Shown here piece after piece: positions 50,990 through 59,801 of a stretch of DNA of 64,000 nucleotides. The stretch comes from Bradyrhizobium prioriisuperbiae. Its GTDB lineage: Bacteria > Pseudomonadota > Alphaproteobacteria > Rhizobiales > Xanthobacteraceae. Positions within the stretch are counted from its first letter, which is position 1. Each line of letters opens with the position of its first letter. Location of the stretch: contig NZ_CP135921.1 of NCBI RefSeq assembly GCF_032397745.1, forward strand, positions 4,824,501 to 4,888,500, given 5' to 3'. The translations under genes and the position numbers were made by a program. The notes under the pieces are model-generated. The model was given only the letters and a program-made list of their open reading frames with translations, had not been told where the DNA came from and ran no database searches.

Positions 50990-51089
50990 GTCCGTCCCTT
51001 GTCTGTTGGATTTTGATCTGCTGGATTCTGATTCGCGACACTATGGCGGTGCCGCGGGCGCAATTCAACGAAAAGCAGGTTGTGGCGGC

Positions 51090-53222
51090 TTACGCCGAAC
51101 GCACGAACAGCAGCAGCGACCGTCCCGTCACCTGATATGTGGCGCCCACCGGAAACTGCGTGTCCGGCTCGGCCGCGACCATGTTGGTGTCGATCAGCAG
51201 CGTCCATTGGCGGCCGCCCTCGGTCTGCGGCAGGGTGAAATCCACCACGCCGTCGTAGCTGTTGAGGATGAGCAGCAGCGTCGCGTCGTCGCCGCGCTTG
51301 CGGATGCCGGTCTTTTGCGACCGGCCGTCGATCAGCATGCCCAGGCACCTGGTGTTGCCGTCCTGCCAGTGCGCCTGTTGCATCTCCTGGCCATTGGCGT
51401 TGATCCAGGTCAGGTCGCGCACGTCGAGCACCGCGTCGTGTGCGCCGGTCAGGAAGCGGCTGCGGCGCAACGCCGGATAGGTCTGCCGCAGCTTGATCAG
51501 GTCCTTGGTGAAGGCGAGCAGTGCCTTGGCGTCGGCGTTCAGCTCCCAGTCGACCCAGGAGATCTCGCTGTCCTGGCAATAGGCATTGTTGTTGCCGTGC
51601 TGGGTGCGGGCGAATTCGTCACCGGCGAGCAGCATCGGCGTGCCCTGCGACAGCAGCAGTGTCGCCAGCATGTTGCGCTTCTGCCGGTTGCGCAGCGCGA
51701 TGATGGCCTTGTCGTCGGTCGGCCCCTCGGTGCCGCAATTCCAGGAGCGATTGCTGGAACTGCCGTCCTGGTTGTTCTCGCCGTTGGCCTCATTGTGCTT
51801 GTCGTTGTAACTCGCCCAGTCGTTGAGGGTGAAGCCGTCATGGGCGGTGACGAAGTTGACGCTGGCCCACGGCCTGCGGCCATACTCGTTGAAGATGTCA
51901 GCGGAGCCGGAGATTCTCGTCGCGAGCGCTGCGACACTCGCTTGTCCCCGCCAGAAATCGCGCACGGTGTCGCGATACTTGTCGTTCCACTCGGCCCATC
52001 CCGGCGGAAAGCCGCCGACCTGGTAGCCGCCGGGGCCGCAGTCCCAGGGCTCGGCGATCAGCTTCAGCGCTGTGAGCACCGGATCCTGGTCGACGGCTTT
52101 GAGGAAGCCGCTCTGTTCGTCGAAGCCGTAGACCTCGCGCGCCAGGATGGTGCCGAGGTCGAAACGGAAACCGTCGATGTGCAGGTGTTCGGCCCAGTAG
52201 CGCAGGCTGTCGGTCACCATCTGGATGACCTTGGGATTGGACAGATTGACGGTGTTGCCGGTGCCGGTATCGTTGATGTAATAGCGCTTCTTGTCCGGCA
52301 TCAGCCGATAATAGCTGGCATTGTCGATGCCCTTGAACGACAGCGTCGGCCCGCGCTCGTTGCCCTCCGCGGTGTGGTTGTAGACCACGTCGAGGATCAC
52401 CTCGAGGCCGGCCGCGTGCAGCCGTGCCACCATCTCCTTGAACTCGCGCAGGCTGTTGGGCACGTCCGACGCATAACGCGGATCGGGCGCGAAAAAGCCG
52501 ATGGTGTTGTAGCCCCAGTAATTGGTGAGTTTCTTCTCCAGCAGGTTGCTGTCATTGATGAAGGTGTGGATCGGCAACAGCTCCACCGCGGTGACGCCGA
52601 GCGATTTGATATAGTCGACAACAGGCTGCTGGCCGAAGCCGGCGTATGTGCCGCGCAGTTTCTCGGGCACGCCGCCGTGCAGCTTGCTGAAACCCTTGAC
52701 GTGGGTCTCGTAGATGATGGTCTGGTCCCACGGGCGGTTGAGGCGGCCGGCCTCGCCCTGCCAGTCATAGTCCGGATCGACCACCACGCATTTCGGCATG
52801 AAGGGCGCGCTGTCGCGCTCATCGAACGTCAAGTCGTCGCCGCTCTCCATCTTGTAGCCGAACACGGCCGGATTCCATGTCAGCTGCCCGGCATGGGCGC
52901 GGGCATAGGGGTCGAGCAGCAGCTTGTGGGGATTGAAGCGGTGGCCGGCGTTGGGCTCGTAGGGCCCGTGCACGCGATAGCCGTAGAAGGTGCCGGGGCC
53001 GATGCCGGGCAGATAACCGTGAAACACCTGGTCGGTATATTCCGGCAGTTCGATCCGCGCCGTCTCCTTGGCCCCGCTCGCATCGAACAGGCAGACCTCC
53101 ACCCTGGTGGCGTTGGCGGAGAACAATGCGAAATTGGTGCCTTTGCCATCCCACGTCGCGCCGAACGGGTTGGGCAAGCCTTCTTCGACAACCAGGCCTT
53201 CTTCCACGATGATGTCTGTCAC
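51090..53222 (-). CDS. glgX: Glycogen debranching enzyme GlgX
   Basis: A 710-residue GH13_11 isoamylase-type enzyme from GTG (MTDIIVEEG); a longer TTG start is less likely. A CBM48 domain comes first (NPFGATWDGKGTNFALFSAN). The (beta/alpha)8 barrel carries the nucleophile Asp in HIDGFRFDLGTIL, the acid Glu in LIAEPWDCGPG and the transition-state Asp in FVTAHDGFTLNDW. The C-terminal beta domain ends LLLFVRSA. It removes short branches from glycogen after phosphorylase action. Usual partners glgP, glgB and treYZ are not adjacent here. Confidence 0.94.
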   Translation of the reverse strand: MTDIIVEEGLVVEEGLPNPFGATWDGKGTNFALFSANATRVEVCLFDASGAKETARIELPEYTDQVFHGYLPGIGPGTFYGYRVHGPYEPNAGHRFNPHKLLLDPYARAHAGQLTWNPAVFGYKMESGDDLTFDERDSAPFMPKCVVVDPDYDWQGEAGRLNRPWDQTIIYETHVKGFSKLHGGVPEKLRGTYAGFGQQPVVDYIKSLGVTAVELLPIHTFINDSNLLEKKLTNYWGYNTIGFFAPDPRYASDVPNSLREFKEMVARLHAAGLEVILDVVYNHTAEGNERGPTLSFKGIDNASYYRLMPDKKRYYINDTGTGNTVNLSNPKVIQMVTDSLRYWAEHLHIDGFRFDLGTILAREVYGFDEQSGFLKAVDQDPVLTALKLIAEPWDCGPGGYQVGGFPPGWAEWNDKYRDTVRDFWRGQASVAALATRISGSADIFNEYGRRPWASVNFVTAHDGFTLNDWASYNDKHNEANGENNQDGSSSNRSWNCGTEGPTDDKAIIALRNRQKRNMLATLLLSQGTPMLLAGDEFARTQHGNNNAYCQDSEISWVDWELNADAKALLAFTKDLIKLRQTYPALRRSRFLTGAHDAVLDVRDLTWINANGQEMQQAHWQDGNTRCLGMLIDGRSQKTGIRKRGDDATLLLILNSYDGVVDFTLPQTEGGRQWTLLIDTNMVAAEPDTQFPVGATYQVTGRSLLLFVRSA

Positions 53223-53339
53223 AACCGCCCCCAATCGATCCCGGGCAAAACCGGCATCGGTTAACAGCGATCGGTCGTTTTCGTTGCAGTGCAATCGGCC
53301 CGGACGGTGATTAATTTGCGCGGCCGCGGCTCGCTTGTT

Positions 53340-53516
53340 TTATTCCAGCTTGCCTTCGGGAAGATCAGGCGGTGTGGTGGGTACGGCTTCTCCGGCCTCC
53401 TTTGCCAGTTCGCGCTCAGCCTGCAGCCAGAAGTCCATCTCGGAGCCTTCTGTCCTGCCGCTCTTCTCCCACAGCTCATAAGCGCGCTGCCTGATCTGTT
53501 CATCCCTGATGTTCAT
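53340..53516 (-). CDS. DUF2934 protein
   Basis: A 58-residue product: MNIRDEQIRQRAYELWEKSG, then MDFWLQAERELAKE and a Pro-rich tail. This is the DUF2934 pattern (R-A-Y-x-L-W-E-x-x-G and D-x-x-W-x-x-A-E-x-E). It commonly accompanies glgX, trehalose-synthesis and stress genes in rhizobia, and here it lies just upstream of glgX on the same strand, 117 bases from the glgX start. Function unknown. Confidence 0.8.
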   Translation of the reverse strand: MNIRDEQIRQRAYELWEKSGRTEGSEMDFWLQAERELAKEAGEAVPTTPPDLPEGKLE

Positions 53517-53690
53517 CTGCGTTGTCCTGTTTTGGCGGACCGTGTCCGCGTGCGCGATGCTGGGATCGCTTGATATCGATGGCTCAATTCCGGTGCGATG
53601 CGCGCGTTCCCGTGATCGGATGATGTGTTTTGCGCGGGGAACCTGCCGGTTGCAGGATTGTTGCCATCATCAGAACCCGAGGCAGGCACC

Positions 53691-53888
53691 ATGGCAGATA
53701 AGTTCAATCCGGCGCCGATCGACAAGCACGCCGAACATCCGAAGGACGCGGCCCGCAAGGATCGCGAGCAGAGCAAGCTCAACAAGGATCTGGAGCACAC
53801 TTTCCCCGCCTCCGATCCGGTGAGCGAAACCCAGCCGTCGAAACCGAGAGCACATCACCCGAAGCCGGGTGAGAAGGAGGGGCACTGA
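53691..53888 (+). CDS. Small hydrophilic protein with FPASDP motif
   Basis: A 65-residue Lys/Asp/Glu/Pro-rich protein, MADKFNPAPIDKHAEHPKDA through LNKDLEHTFPASDPVSETQP. The motif LEHTFPASDPxSxTQP recurs in small stress-associated proteins of alphaproteobacteria. Probably unstructured. No catalytic residues. Confidence 0.6.
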   Translation: MADKFNPAPIDKHAEHPKDAARKDREQSKLNKDLEHTFPASDPVSETQPSKPRAHHPKPGEKEGH

Positions 53889-53938
53889 GGCGAGCCCAAG
53901 TTTCATAGTCATGGTCTCACACTCCTGCTCGAACACCC

Positions 53939-54139
53939 ATGGCCGACCCCACGCCCGAACCGCCACCCCGCAGGCCGGATCCGAAGGCCAGCGCGGAGGC
54001 GGACGAAGCTCTCGAACAGGCGCGCAGTTTGCCGCCGGGGCCTGAACGGGTCGCGGCCCTGAAAAAGGCCGGCCTGCTTCGCTACGTTGCCGACCTTTCG
54101 GCAATCGTGTTTGCGCGTCGGGGCCGCCCGCCCAAATAA
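53939..54139 (+). CDS. Small Pro/Ala-rich protein
   Basis: A 66-residue product with a Pro-rich N-terminus (MADPTPEPPPRRPDPKASAE), a helical middle (ALEQARSLPPGPERVAALKK) and a basic end (VFARRGRPPK). Part of a string of small plus-strand genes, 50 bases after the previous one. Not assigned to a family. Confidence 0.5.
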   Translation: MADPTPEPPPRRPDPKASAEADEALEQARSLPPGPERVAALKKAGLLRYVADLSAIVFARRGRPPK

Positions 54140-54239
54140 GGTTGTTCATCGCCGGTCCCGAGGAGAAAGCGCCGGTCTGCCTGAGCGACGCTTTCGCATG
54201 GGATTCGGCGCCCCGCTGTTCAATGGATTGAGAGGATCG

Positions 54240-54746
54240 ATGTCGAACCAGAAGGCGACCTCCGCGGCGCGTGAACCGGCGTTGGACGTGAAACGCCTGG
54301 CGCTGATTCTGGATGATGCGTGGGAGCGCATGGTCGCGACCTGCGGCGAGGCGGAAGCGACATCAGCCAATCGGGCGGCGCTCGCGTCGCGGATCGTGGT
54401 GCTGGCGCAGCAGGGCGAGACCGATGCACGGCAGATGAGCGAAGCTGCCGCGATCTATCTCAGCGCGCTGATCGCCGTACGCGGGCTTCAGCAACGAAAT
54501 TCCGAGACAAGCATCTCTTGTCGCGCCACGCCATTGCGCGAAAATGCCGGCGCTGCCTACGATGCGGATGCGCTGGCGGCGATGGAGGAGGGGCTTGCAT
54601 TGTGCCGCGAAGCCTTGCCGGATCCGATCCCCTCAGTGGTCTCGGCCTTTCTGCTGACGTCGATTCTGGATCAGGCCGCCAAGGGTGAGCGCAATCCGGT
54701 TCAGCTTTGCAATCGAGCTTTGGAGGCGCTGAGGGCACGCCGTTAG
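54240..54746 (+). CDS. Conserved helical protein of unknown function
   Basis: A 168-residue product starting MSNQKATSAAREPALDVKRL; GAGG 5 bases before the ATG selects this start. It is mostly helical: LALILDDAWERMVATCGEAE, ALASRIVVLAQQGETDARQM, MEEGLALCREALPDPIPSVV. No motifs recognised. Confidence 0.5.
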   Translation: MSNQKATSAAREPALDVKRLALILDDAWERMVATCGEAEATSANRAALASRIVVLAQQGETDARQMSEAAAIYLSALIAVRGLQQRNSETSISCRATPLRENAGAAYDADALAAMEEGLALCREALPDPIPSVVSAFLLTSILDQAAKGERNPVQLCNRALEALRARR

Positions 54747-54921
54747 AACTCGGGTCGACGCATGCCGCGAAGACGCCGCAATCGGTGACGTTTCATTTAC
54801 TCCGTCTTTAAGGAGTTTGGTTAAACCCCAATGATCGAATAAGTATCGAATGAGTGGATCGAATGATCTCGCATGATCGGCTGCGCAACCGCGGCGTTCA
54901 TGGTGGTATTGCGGAGTCCTG

Positions 54922-55296
54922 ATGTCGCTGTTGAAATGGATCGTGCTCGGTGTGATGGGCGTCACGCTTGCCGGTTGCGCCGGCAGTTTCACTGCACCAT
55001 CGCCCGCGGGTTTACCGATGGCTTGGGACGGCAACGGCACGCCGCCCACCGATGACGTCCGGCCGACACGGAAACCACGCCGTGCCACCGCAGTCATCGA
55101 GACCGCTCCGATTGCTGCGGTGACGTCTGCGCCGGCCGACGCCTATGCCCAGCAACAGGCCGACGACAGCGCCCGCGAAGCTGCCTTGAAAAAGCGCATG
55201 GTGATCTGTCGCGATTGTCTGCCCAACGAAACCGGCGACATCGTCACCGGCAGCATAACCACGCCGCCGCTCGCCGCGGTCGCGTCGAAGCAATAA
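54922..55296 (+). CDS. Lipoprotein of unknown function
   Basis: A 124-residue product with a lipoprotein signal (KWIVLGVMGVTLAGCAGSFT, lipobox LAGC with the lipid-bearing Cys at about residue 19). The mature part has low complexity and carries a CRDC pair (MVICRDCLPNETG). A terminator follows the stop. Probably an outer- or inner-membrane-anchored accessory protein. Confidence 0.65.
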   Translation: MSLLKWIVLGVMGVTLAGCAGSFTAPSPAGLPMAWDGNGTPPTDDVRPTRKPRRATAVIETAPIAAVTSAPADAYAQQQADDSAREAALKKRMVICRDCLPNETGDIVTGSITTPPLAAVASKQ

Positions 55297-55330
55297 GCCA
55301 GGAATATTAAGCCAGGGATATTACGCGCGC

Positions 55331-55359
55331 AAAAAAGGCGGCCATCCGGCCGCCTTTTT
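55331..55359. terminator. Bidirectional terminator
   Basis: AAAAAAGGCGGCC (55331-55343) and GGCCGCCTTTTT (55348-55359) with an ATCC loop. It serves both the convergent lipoprotein gene (plus) and the exported Tyr/Gly-rich gene (minus). Confidence 0.9.
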
Positions 55360-55391
55360 AGTTGATGTCATCGATCGCTATTGGCGATCAC

Positions 55392-55742
55392 TTATTGGCA
55401 AAGCGTGCGTTTGCCGTTCTCATTGCGGAACACCGTGCCGGGCTGGCAGACGAAGTTGTTCCGGCGGGCATAGCCGTCATCGTAACCGGGGCCATAAGCG
55501 GGCGCCGCGTCATACGCGTCGTAGGCATAACCCGACCGATAACCCGGTCCGTAACCATAGCCCGGGCCAGGGCCGTAAGCGTAGGAGTTCGATGCGATGC
55601 CGCCGATGATCGCGCCGGCTGCAAGGCCACCGATGATGCCGGCGGCCAGGCGTCCGCCGCGCGCTTCGGCCGGTGCGGGTGAGAGAGCTGTTGCCGCGGC
55701 AATGGTGGCTGCAGCTGCGATCGCCAACATGGTCGTTTTCAT
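55392..55742 (-). CDS. Exported Gly/Tyr-rich small protein
   Basis: A 116-residue product with a signal peptide (LAIAAAATIAAATALSPAPA, cleavage after AEA), a glycine-zipper-like hydrophobic helix (LAAGIIGGLAAGAIIGGIAS), then Tyr-Gly-Pro repeats (YGPGPGYGYGPGYRSGYAYD). It ends in a small Cys pair domain (FVCQPGTVFRNENGKRTLCQ). Several such proteins exist in related genomes. No known role. Confidence 0.65.
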   Translation of the reverse strand: MKTTMLAIAAAATIAAATALSPAPAEARGGRLAAGIIGGLAAGAIIGGIASNSYAYGPGPGYGYGPGYRSGYAYDAYDAAPAYGPGYDDGYARRNNFVCQPGTVFRNENGKRTLCQ

Positions 55743-55896
55743 CGGGCATTCCTTTCGGTCATGTGAATCTGTTCAGTCGACTGTTCAAGCCGGTTTCAGT
55801 CCTTAAAGGCAGTTTGCTCTAAAGGCGGTGTTGCAGGGATAACTGTTCAATCCGGGGAAAGTTGCATCCGCTGCAACCTCGCCCGTGCCTTGAGGT

Positions 55897-56124
55897 TTAC
55901 CCGCGTCGGCGTGCCGGTGCGCGTTTTTTGGTTTGTTCCTGGGCTTGCTCTTGCTGCTCCCTGGCGAGCCGCGCTTCGCGCAGCTTTTCCATATTGGAGC
56001 GCACGAACGCATCGCGCGCACGTACCTCCACCATTGCCTGGCGGCCTTCGATCTCGGCGATTTTCCTGCGTTCCTGAATCGGCTTTCGCTCAACTCTGGG
56101 AAGATCATCTGTCATGTTTGTCAT
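55897..56124 (-). CDS. Small basic helical protein
   Basis: From MTNMTDDLPRVERKPIQERR the 75-residue chain is a single long charged helix (IAEIEGRQAMVEVRARDAFV; EKLREARLAREQQEQAQEQT) with a Lys/Arg-rich tail. It may bind nucleic acid or membranes. The start is uncertain; no ribosome-binding site stands out. Confidence 0.45.
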   Translation of the reverse strand: MTNMTDDLPRVERKPIQERRKIAEIEGRQAMVEVRARDAFVRSNMEKLREARLAREQQEQAQEQTKKRAPARRRG

Positions 56125-56245
56125 GCCGGGATAACGCCCGTGACACCGGATAGTTCCCCCGGGTTCCATTGTATCCTGATGCGGGGAACCGCGCGGTGTG
56201 GCGGTTGTTGTGGGCGTAGGCAGTGGCCGCCCTCACGAGACGAAC

Positions 56246-56527
56246 ATGCTCTTCAATCCGGAGACCCTGAAGCTGCTCAGCGTCGTGCTTGACGATGTGT
56301 GCGGCCATGTGTCCAGCGAGGAGGCGCGCGCCTACGTCGCCACGCAGCTGCTGGAAGCGGCGGGTGACGGTGAGCGCTCCATGGAGATTCTGAAGCAGGT
56401 AGCGACGCTGGCGCTGCTCGAGATCTATGCGCGAACATGGGCGGATGAGGACGACGCTGTCGATGCGACGAGGCAGGAACGCGGCGCGCCGGATCAGCCG
56501 CTGGAGCGGGAGAGATCGACCGATTGA
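56246..56527 (+). CDS. Small helical protein of unknown function
   Basis: A 93-residue product from MLFNPETLKLLSVVLDDVCG, continuing ARAYVATQLLEAAGDGERSM and ATLALLEIYARTWA, mainly helical. Its 3' end overlaps the convergent sensor-kinase stop by 34 bases. No family assigned. Confidence 0.5.
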   Translation: MLFNPETLKLLSVVLDDVCGHVSSEEARAYVATQLLEAAGDGERSMEILKQVATLALLEIYARTWADEDDAVDATRQERGAPDQPLERERSTD

Positions 56528-57483
56528 TCGTTGGGGATACGGCAATCGATCATGCAGCGCAGACCCGACGGCAGGAACTGGCGCTGCGTGTGGCCGTCGA
56601 AGGCGCGCAACGCCGCATCCAGCAGGCGGATGCCGAAGCCCTCGCTGGCAGGCGGACTGACGGCAGGCCCGCCGGTTTCGTCCCACAGCACGTTCAGCCG
56701 ATCGGCGCGCAACTCCCAGGAGACATTCAACAGCCCCTCGGGCGCCGAGAACGATCCGTACTTCGCCGCATTGGTCGCGAGCTCATGAAACACCAGCGCC
56801 ATGCTGACCGCGAGTTTCGGCGGCAGCAGGACGTCATCGCCGGTCAGCGTGTAGCGCACGTGCCCGTAAGGCTCGAGTTCCGACATCAGCAGCGCCTTGA
56901 GGTCGCAGCCGCGCTCATCGGTGCGGGCGATCAGGTCGTCGGTGGCGGACAGCGCGCGGATGCGGCCGTCGATCCGCTCCCACGCCTCGGGATAGGCGCG
57001 CAGCGCCTGTCGCACCACCGCATGCACTGTCGACACCTTGTTCTTGAGCCGGTGTTGCAGTTCGTCGACCACCAGCTTGCGATAGCTTTCCTCGGTGGCG
57101 AGCTTGTCGGCGATCTGGCGGTAATGCCCGACAACGGTGCGATAGTGCGTCAGCGCCCAGATGATCAGGGCGCAGACAGCGGCATAGATCAGGAGCAGCG
57201 CGACCTTGGCGCCGCCGGACGGCGCGTCGCCGAAATGGACGATATAACCGAGGCAGGCGCCTGCGATGGTGGTGGCCACGCCGGCGCGGAAACCGCCCAG
57301 CAGCGTTGCGAACAGCACGGCCGGAAAATAGGGCGTGAACGTAATATCCGGGCGCAGCGAGGAGATGCCCCAGCGGATCAGGGTGCTCGCGGCGAGGCAC
57401 GCGGCGGCAAATCCCCAGATCAGCGGTGCGGACGGCTCAGCCGTGCCGCGCCAGCTGCCAAGGAGCTCATCCACCCATTTCAT
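56494..57483 (-). CDS. Membrane sensor histidine kinase of the HisKA_2/HWE type
   Basis: A 329-residue protein. Four N-terminal membrane helices form a DUF4118-like sensor region (ITFTPYFPAVLFATLLGGFR). The HisKA_2 dimerisation helix follows, VVDELQHRLKNKVSTVHAVV with the phospho-His in QHRLKN. The kinase domain has LVFHELATNAAKYG (N box) and GGPAVSPPASEGFGIRLLDA as the G-box region. No response regulator is encoded beside it, so its partner is elsewhere. In this order such kinases often feed the PhyR general stress response. Confidence 0.85.
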   Translation of the reverse strand: MKWVDELLGSWRGTAEPSAPLIWGFAAACLAASTLIRWGISSLRPDITFTPYFPAVLFATLLGGFRAGVATTIAGACLGYIVHFGDAPSGGAKVALLLIYAAVCALIIWALTHYRTVVGHYRQIADKLATEESYRKLVVDELQHRLKNKVSTVHAVVRQALRAYPEAWERIDGRIRALSATDDLIARTDERGCDLKALLMSELEPYGHVRYTLTGDDVLLPPKLAVSMALVFHELATNAAKYGSFSAPEGLLNVSWELRADRLNVLWDETGGPAVSPPASEGFGIRLLDAALRAFDGHTQRQFLPSGLRCMIDCRIPNDQSVDLSRSSG

Positions 57484-57578
57484 CGGACATCCGATCCGGC
57501 GCGCGCAGCGCACGCGTGCAGCAGGCTAGCTCGCGCTCATCGGTGTTGTCCATGGCGTTGCGCCGTGCGCACGATTGC

Positions 57579-58037
57579 TTATGCGACGAGGTCGGCGAGG
57601 CGGTCGAGCAGGGCGCGCTGGCCGGAGAGGATCTTGTCGCGGGCGATGTCGAGGGCGAACCATTCCGCGCGATCGACCTCGGGAAAGGTTTGCATGCGCC
57701 CGCTTTTGGGTGGCCATTCCAGCTCGAACGTGTTGCTGCGGATCGCCGTCGCATCGAGGTCGCCTTCGACCGCGAAGCCATGAACCCGCTTGCCGCCCCG
57801 CTGCTTGATCTCGCCGAGCGGAACAAGCGTATCGGTTAGGGCAACACCGAGCTCTTCCTCGAATTCCCGCCGCGCCGCGGCTTCCGGATCTTCATCCTCA
57901 GCCATCTCGCCTTTTGGAATCGACCAGGTGCCATCATCCTTGTTGCGCCAGAATGGGCCGCCGGGATGCACGAGCAGGACTTCGAGTTCGCCGTCACAGC
58001 GCCGGTACATCAGGATGCCTGCGCTCGCCAGTGGCAT
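57579..58037 (-). CDS. NUDIX hydrolase
   Basis: A 152-residue protein. The Nudix box is clear: GEMAEDEDPEAAARREFEEE then LGV (about residues 42-65), with Mg-binding Glu. The N-terminal SAGILMYRRCDGELEVLLVH and PFWRNKDDGTWSIPKGE are typical of a diadenosine-polyphosphate/NTP-type hydrolase. Substrate unknown. It lies between the sensor kinase and a family-A repeat. Confidence 0.9.
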   Translation of the reverse strand: MPLASAGILMYRRCDGELEVLLVHPGGPFWRNKDDGTWSIPKGEMAEDEDPEAAARREFEEELGVALTDTLVPLGEIKQRGGKRVHGFAVEGDLDATAIRSNTFELEWPPKSGRMQTFPEVDRAEWFALDIARDKILSGQRALLDRLADLVA

Positions 58038-58040
58038 GAA

Positions 58041-58167
58041 CCTAACCCCTCATCCTGAGGAGCGGCCGTTTGGCCGCGTCTCGAAGGATGAGGCCTCGAC
58101 GGTCGCTGCTCGGGGCCTCATGGTTCGAGACGCGCGTGCCGCGCTTCTCACCATGAGGAGATATGTC
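58041..58167. repeat. Family-A palindromic intergenic repeat, copy 5
   Basis: Begins CCTAACCCCTCATCCTGAGG, centre CGTCTCGAAGGATGAGGCC and GGGCCTCATGGTTCGAGACG, ends CTTCTCACCATGAGGAGATA. Its right half is the reverse complement of the left half of copies 1 and 4, so the element occurs in the opposite orientation here. Confidence 0.85.
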
Positions 58168-58190
58168 TTGTCCATGGAAGATAAGCCGTC

Positions 58191-58823
58191 TCAGCGCAGC
58201 GCCAATCCCGTCGCCGCTTCCAGCTCGGCGATCGCCTGTGCCGCGTCAACCACCTTGATGGTGGTCATGCCCATCTCGCGCGCCGGCTTCAGGTTGACGC
58301 CGAGATCGTCGAGATAAACGCAGGCCCTGGGATCGACGCCAAGGGCCTCGATCATCATCCGGTAGATTTGGGGATCGGGCTTTCGCAGGCCGATCTTGGC
58401 CGACTCGATGACATGGTCGAACAGCACCATCACCTCGGCGACATAGAGCGAGCGGCCGCTGTGGCTGCCGATGCTGTTGGCGGGCAGGTTGTTGGTGATG
58501 CAGCCGGTCTTGCAATGGGTTTTCACGCGGCGCAGGGCCTCGATCATTTCGGGGCGCAGGTCACCGGACAGCAGCGGCAGCACGTCGCGGCCCCGCACCT
58601 CGGCGCCCAGCGCCCGCGATTCCTCCGCGAACAGCCGGTCGAAGGTGTCGAGATCGACCTCGGCGCGCTCGAATTTCGCCCAGGCGTTCTCCCAGTGGTT
58701 GGTCGCGTTGGTGCGGCGGATGATGTCGGCGGGCAGGCCACGCTCGGCCTCGAACCGCTTAAATGCCTCGAACGGCGAGGTGGTGATGACACCGCCGAAA
58801 TCCCAGATCACCGCTTGGACCAT
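58191..58823 (-). CDS. HAD-superfamily hydrolase (haloacid-dehalogenase-like subfamily IA)
   Basis: A 210-residue product from MVQAVIWDFGGVITTSPFEA; GGGAG 5 bases upstream selects this ATG. Motif I is WDFGGVITT, so the second Asp of most HAD phosphatases is Gly, as in the YihX/epoxide-hydrolase-N-domain branch. Motif II is CITNNLP, the Lys is in IGLRKPDPQIYRMM, and motif IV is CVYLDDLGVNLKPA. Probably a small phosphatase. The NHL-repeat gene is divergent. Confidence 0.85.
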   Translation of the reverse strand: MVQAVIWDFGGVITTSPFEAFKRFEAERGLPADIIRRTNATNHWENAWAKFERAEVDLDTFDRLFAEESRALGAEVRGRDVLPLLSGDLRPEMIEALRRVKTHCKTGCITNNLPANSIGSHSGRSLYVAEVMVLFDHVIESAKIGLRKPDPQIYRMMIEALGVDPRACVYLDDLGVNLKPAREMGMTTIKVVDAAQAIAELEAATGLALR

Positions 58824-58944
58824 GCCGCTCCCGTTTGCTGGACGCCTCATCGCAGAGATCACGACTAGCATGCGATCCCGGTAGCGGGCTAGTCTGACGA
58901 GTCGGAACGTCAGGCATGAAGGAAAATTCCGTGAGGAAAAAATT

Positions 58945-59796
58945 GTGAGCGCACACGACTTGATTGTTGCGCTCGGCGACCAGCGCTATCGCGTCGAGCG
59001 TCCCTTTGGCGCCTGGCCGCAGAACACCGGCTTTGTTACCGACGTTGCGGTCGATCCGCGCGGGCATGTTTTCGTGATGCTGCGGCACGATCCGCTGGTG
59101 CATCCCAACGACCCGCGCGTGATCGAGCTTGCGCCCGACGGGACTTATCTCGGAGGCTGGGGCGGCGATCTGATTGCGGATTCCCACATGCTGACCACCG
59201 ACGCCACAGGACGGATCCTCGCGGTCGACCGCGACATGCATGAGGTCATCATCTGCTCGCCGGCCGGCGAACGGATTGGTGGGTTGGGGCGGCGCGGCGT
59301 GCCGTTGTCTCCGTTCAACCATCCGACCGACGTGCATGTCTCGGCCTGGGGCGAGATCTATGTCTCGGACGGTTATGCCGCGAGCCGGGTGCATCGTTTC
59401 GATGCCGACGGCACCCTGATCGCATCCTGGGGCAGCCATGGCACCGGCGATGGTCAGTTCGGCTGGCCGCATGCGATCTGGACTTTCGCGGATGGCCGCG
59501 TGGTGGTGGTCGATCGCACTTTGAACCGCGTGCAGGTGTTCGACCGCGAGGGCCGGCACCTGGAGAATTGGGGCGAGTTCTACCAACCCGTCGCGATCTG
59601 GGGCGATGATGAGGGCTGCGCCTATGTCACCGACATGGTGCCGAACCTGCAAAAGATCGGCCCCAAGGGCGAGCGTCTTGGACGATGCCGGCCCATGCTC
59701 AATGGCGCGCACGGCATCTTCGGCACACCCGACGGCGACATCCTCCTGGCCGAGAGCAATCCCAGCCGGCTCACGCGGTTGCGGCTGCTGCGATAG
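58945..59796 (+). CDS. NHL-repeat six-bladed beta-propeller protein
   Basis: A 283-residue product starting at GTG with GAGG upstream. Repeated NHL-type blades are visible: VTDVAVDPRGHVFVMLRHDP, MLTTDATGRILAVDRDMHEV, PTDVHVSAWGEIYVSDGYAA, PHAIWTFADGRVVVVDRTLN. Relatives include peptidyl-alpha-hydroxyglycine amidating lyase-like and gluconolactonase-like proteins. Catalysis is not demonstrable. It has no signal peptide. Its stop is 5 bases from that of the convergent iron permease. Confidence 0.82.
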   Translation: MSAHDLIVALGDQRYRVERPFGAWPQNTGFVTDVAVDPRGHVFVMLRHDPLVHPNDPRVIELAPDGTYLGGWGGDLIADSHMLTTDATGRILAVDRDMHEVIICSPAGERIGGLGRRGVPLSPFNHPTDVHVSAWGEIYVSDGYAASRVHRFDADGTLIASWGSHGTGDGQFGWPHAIWTFADGRVVVVDRTLNRVQVFDREGRHLENWGEFYQPVAIWGDDEGCAYVTDMVPNLQKIGPKGERLGRCRPMLNGAHGIFGTPDGDILLAESNPSRLTRLRLLR

Positions 59797-59801
59797 GATT
59801 G

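Noticed and set aside
50790..53264. An 824-codon open frame on the plus strand opposite glgX
   Set aside because: It is the mirror of a perfectly conserved GH13 gene; its product is Arg/Val/Gly/Gln-rich with no domain. Long antisense frames are expected in GC-rich coding DNA.
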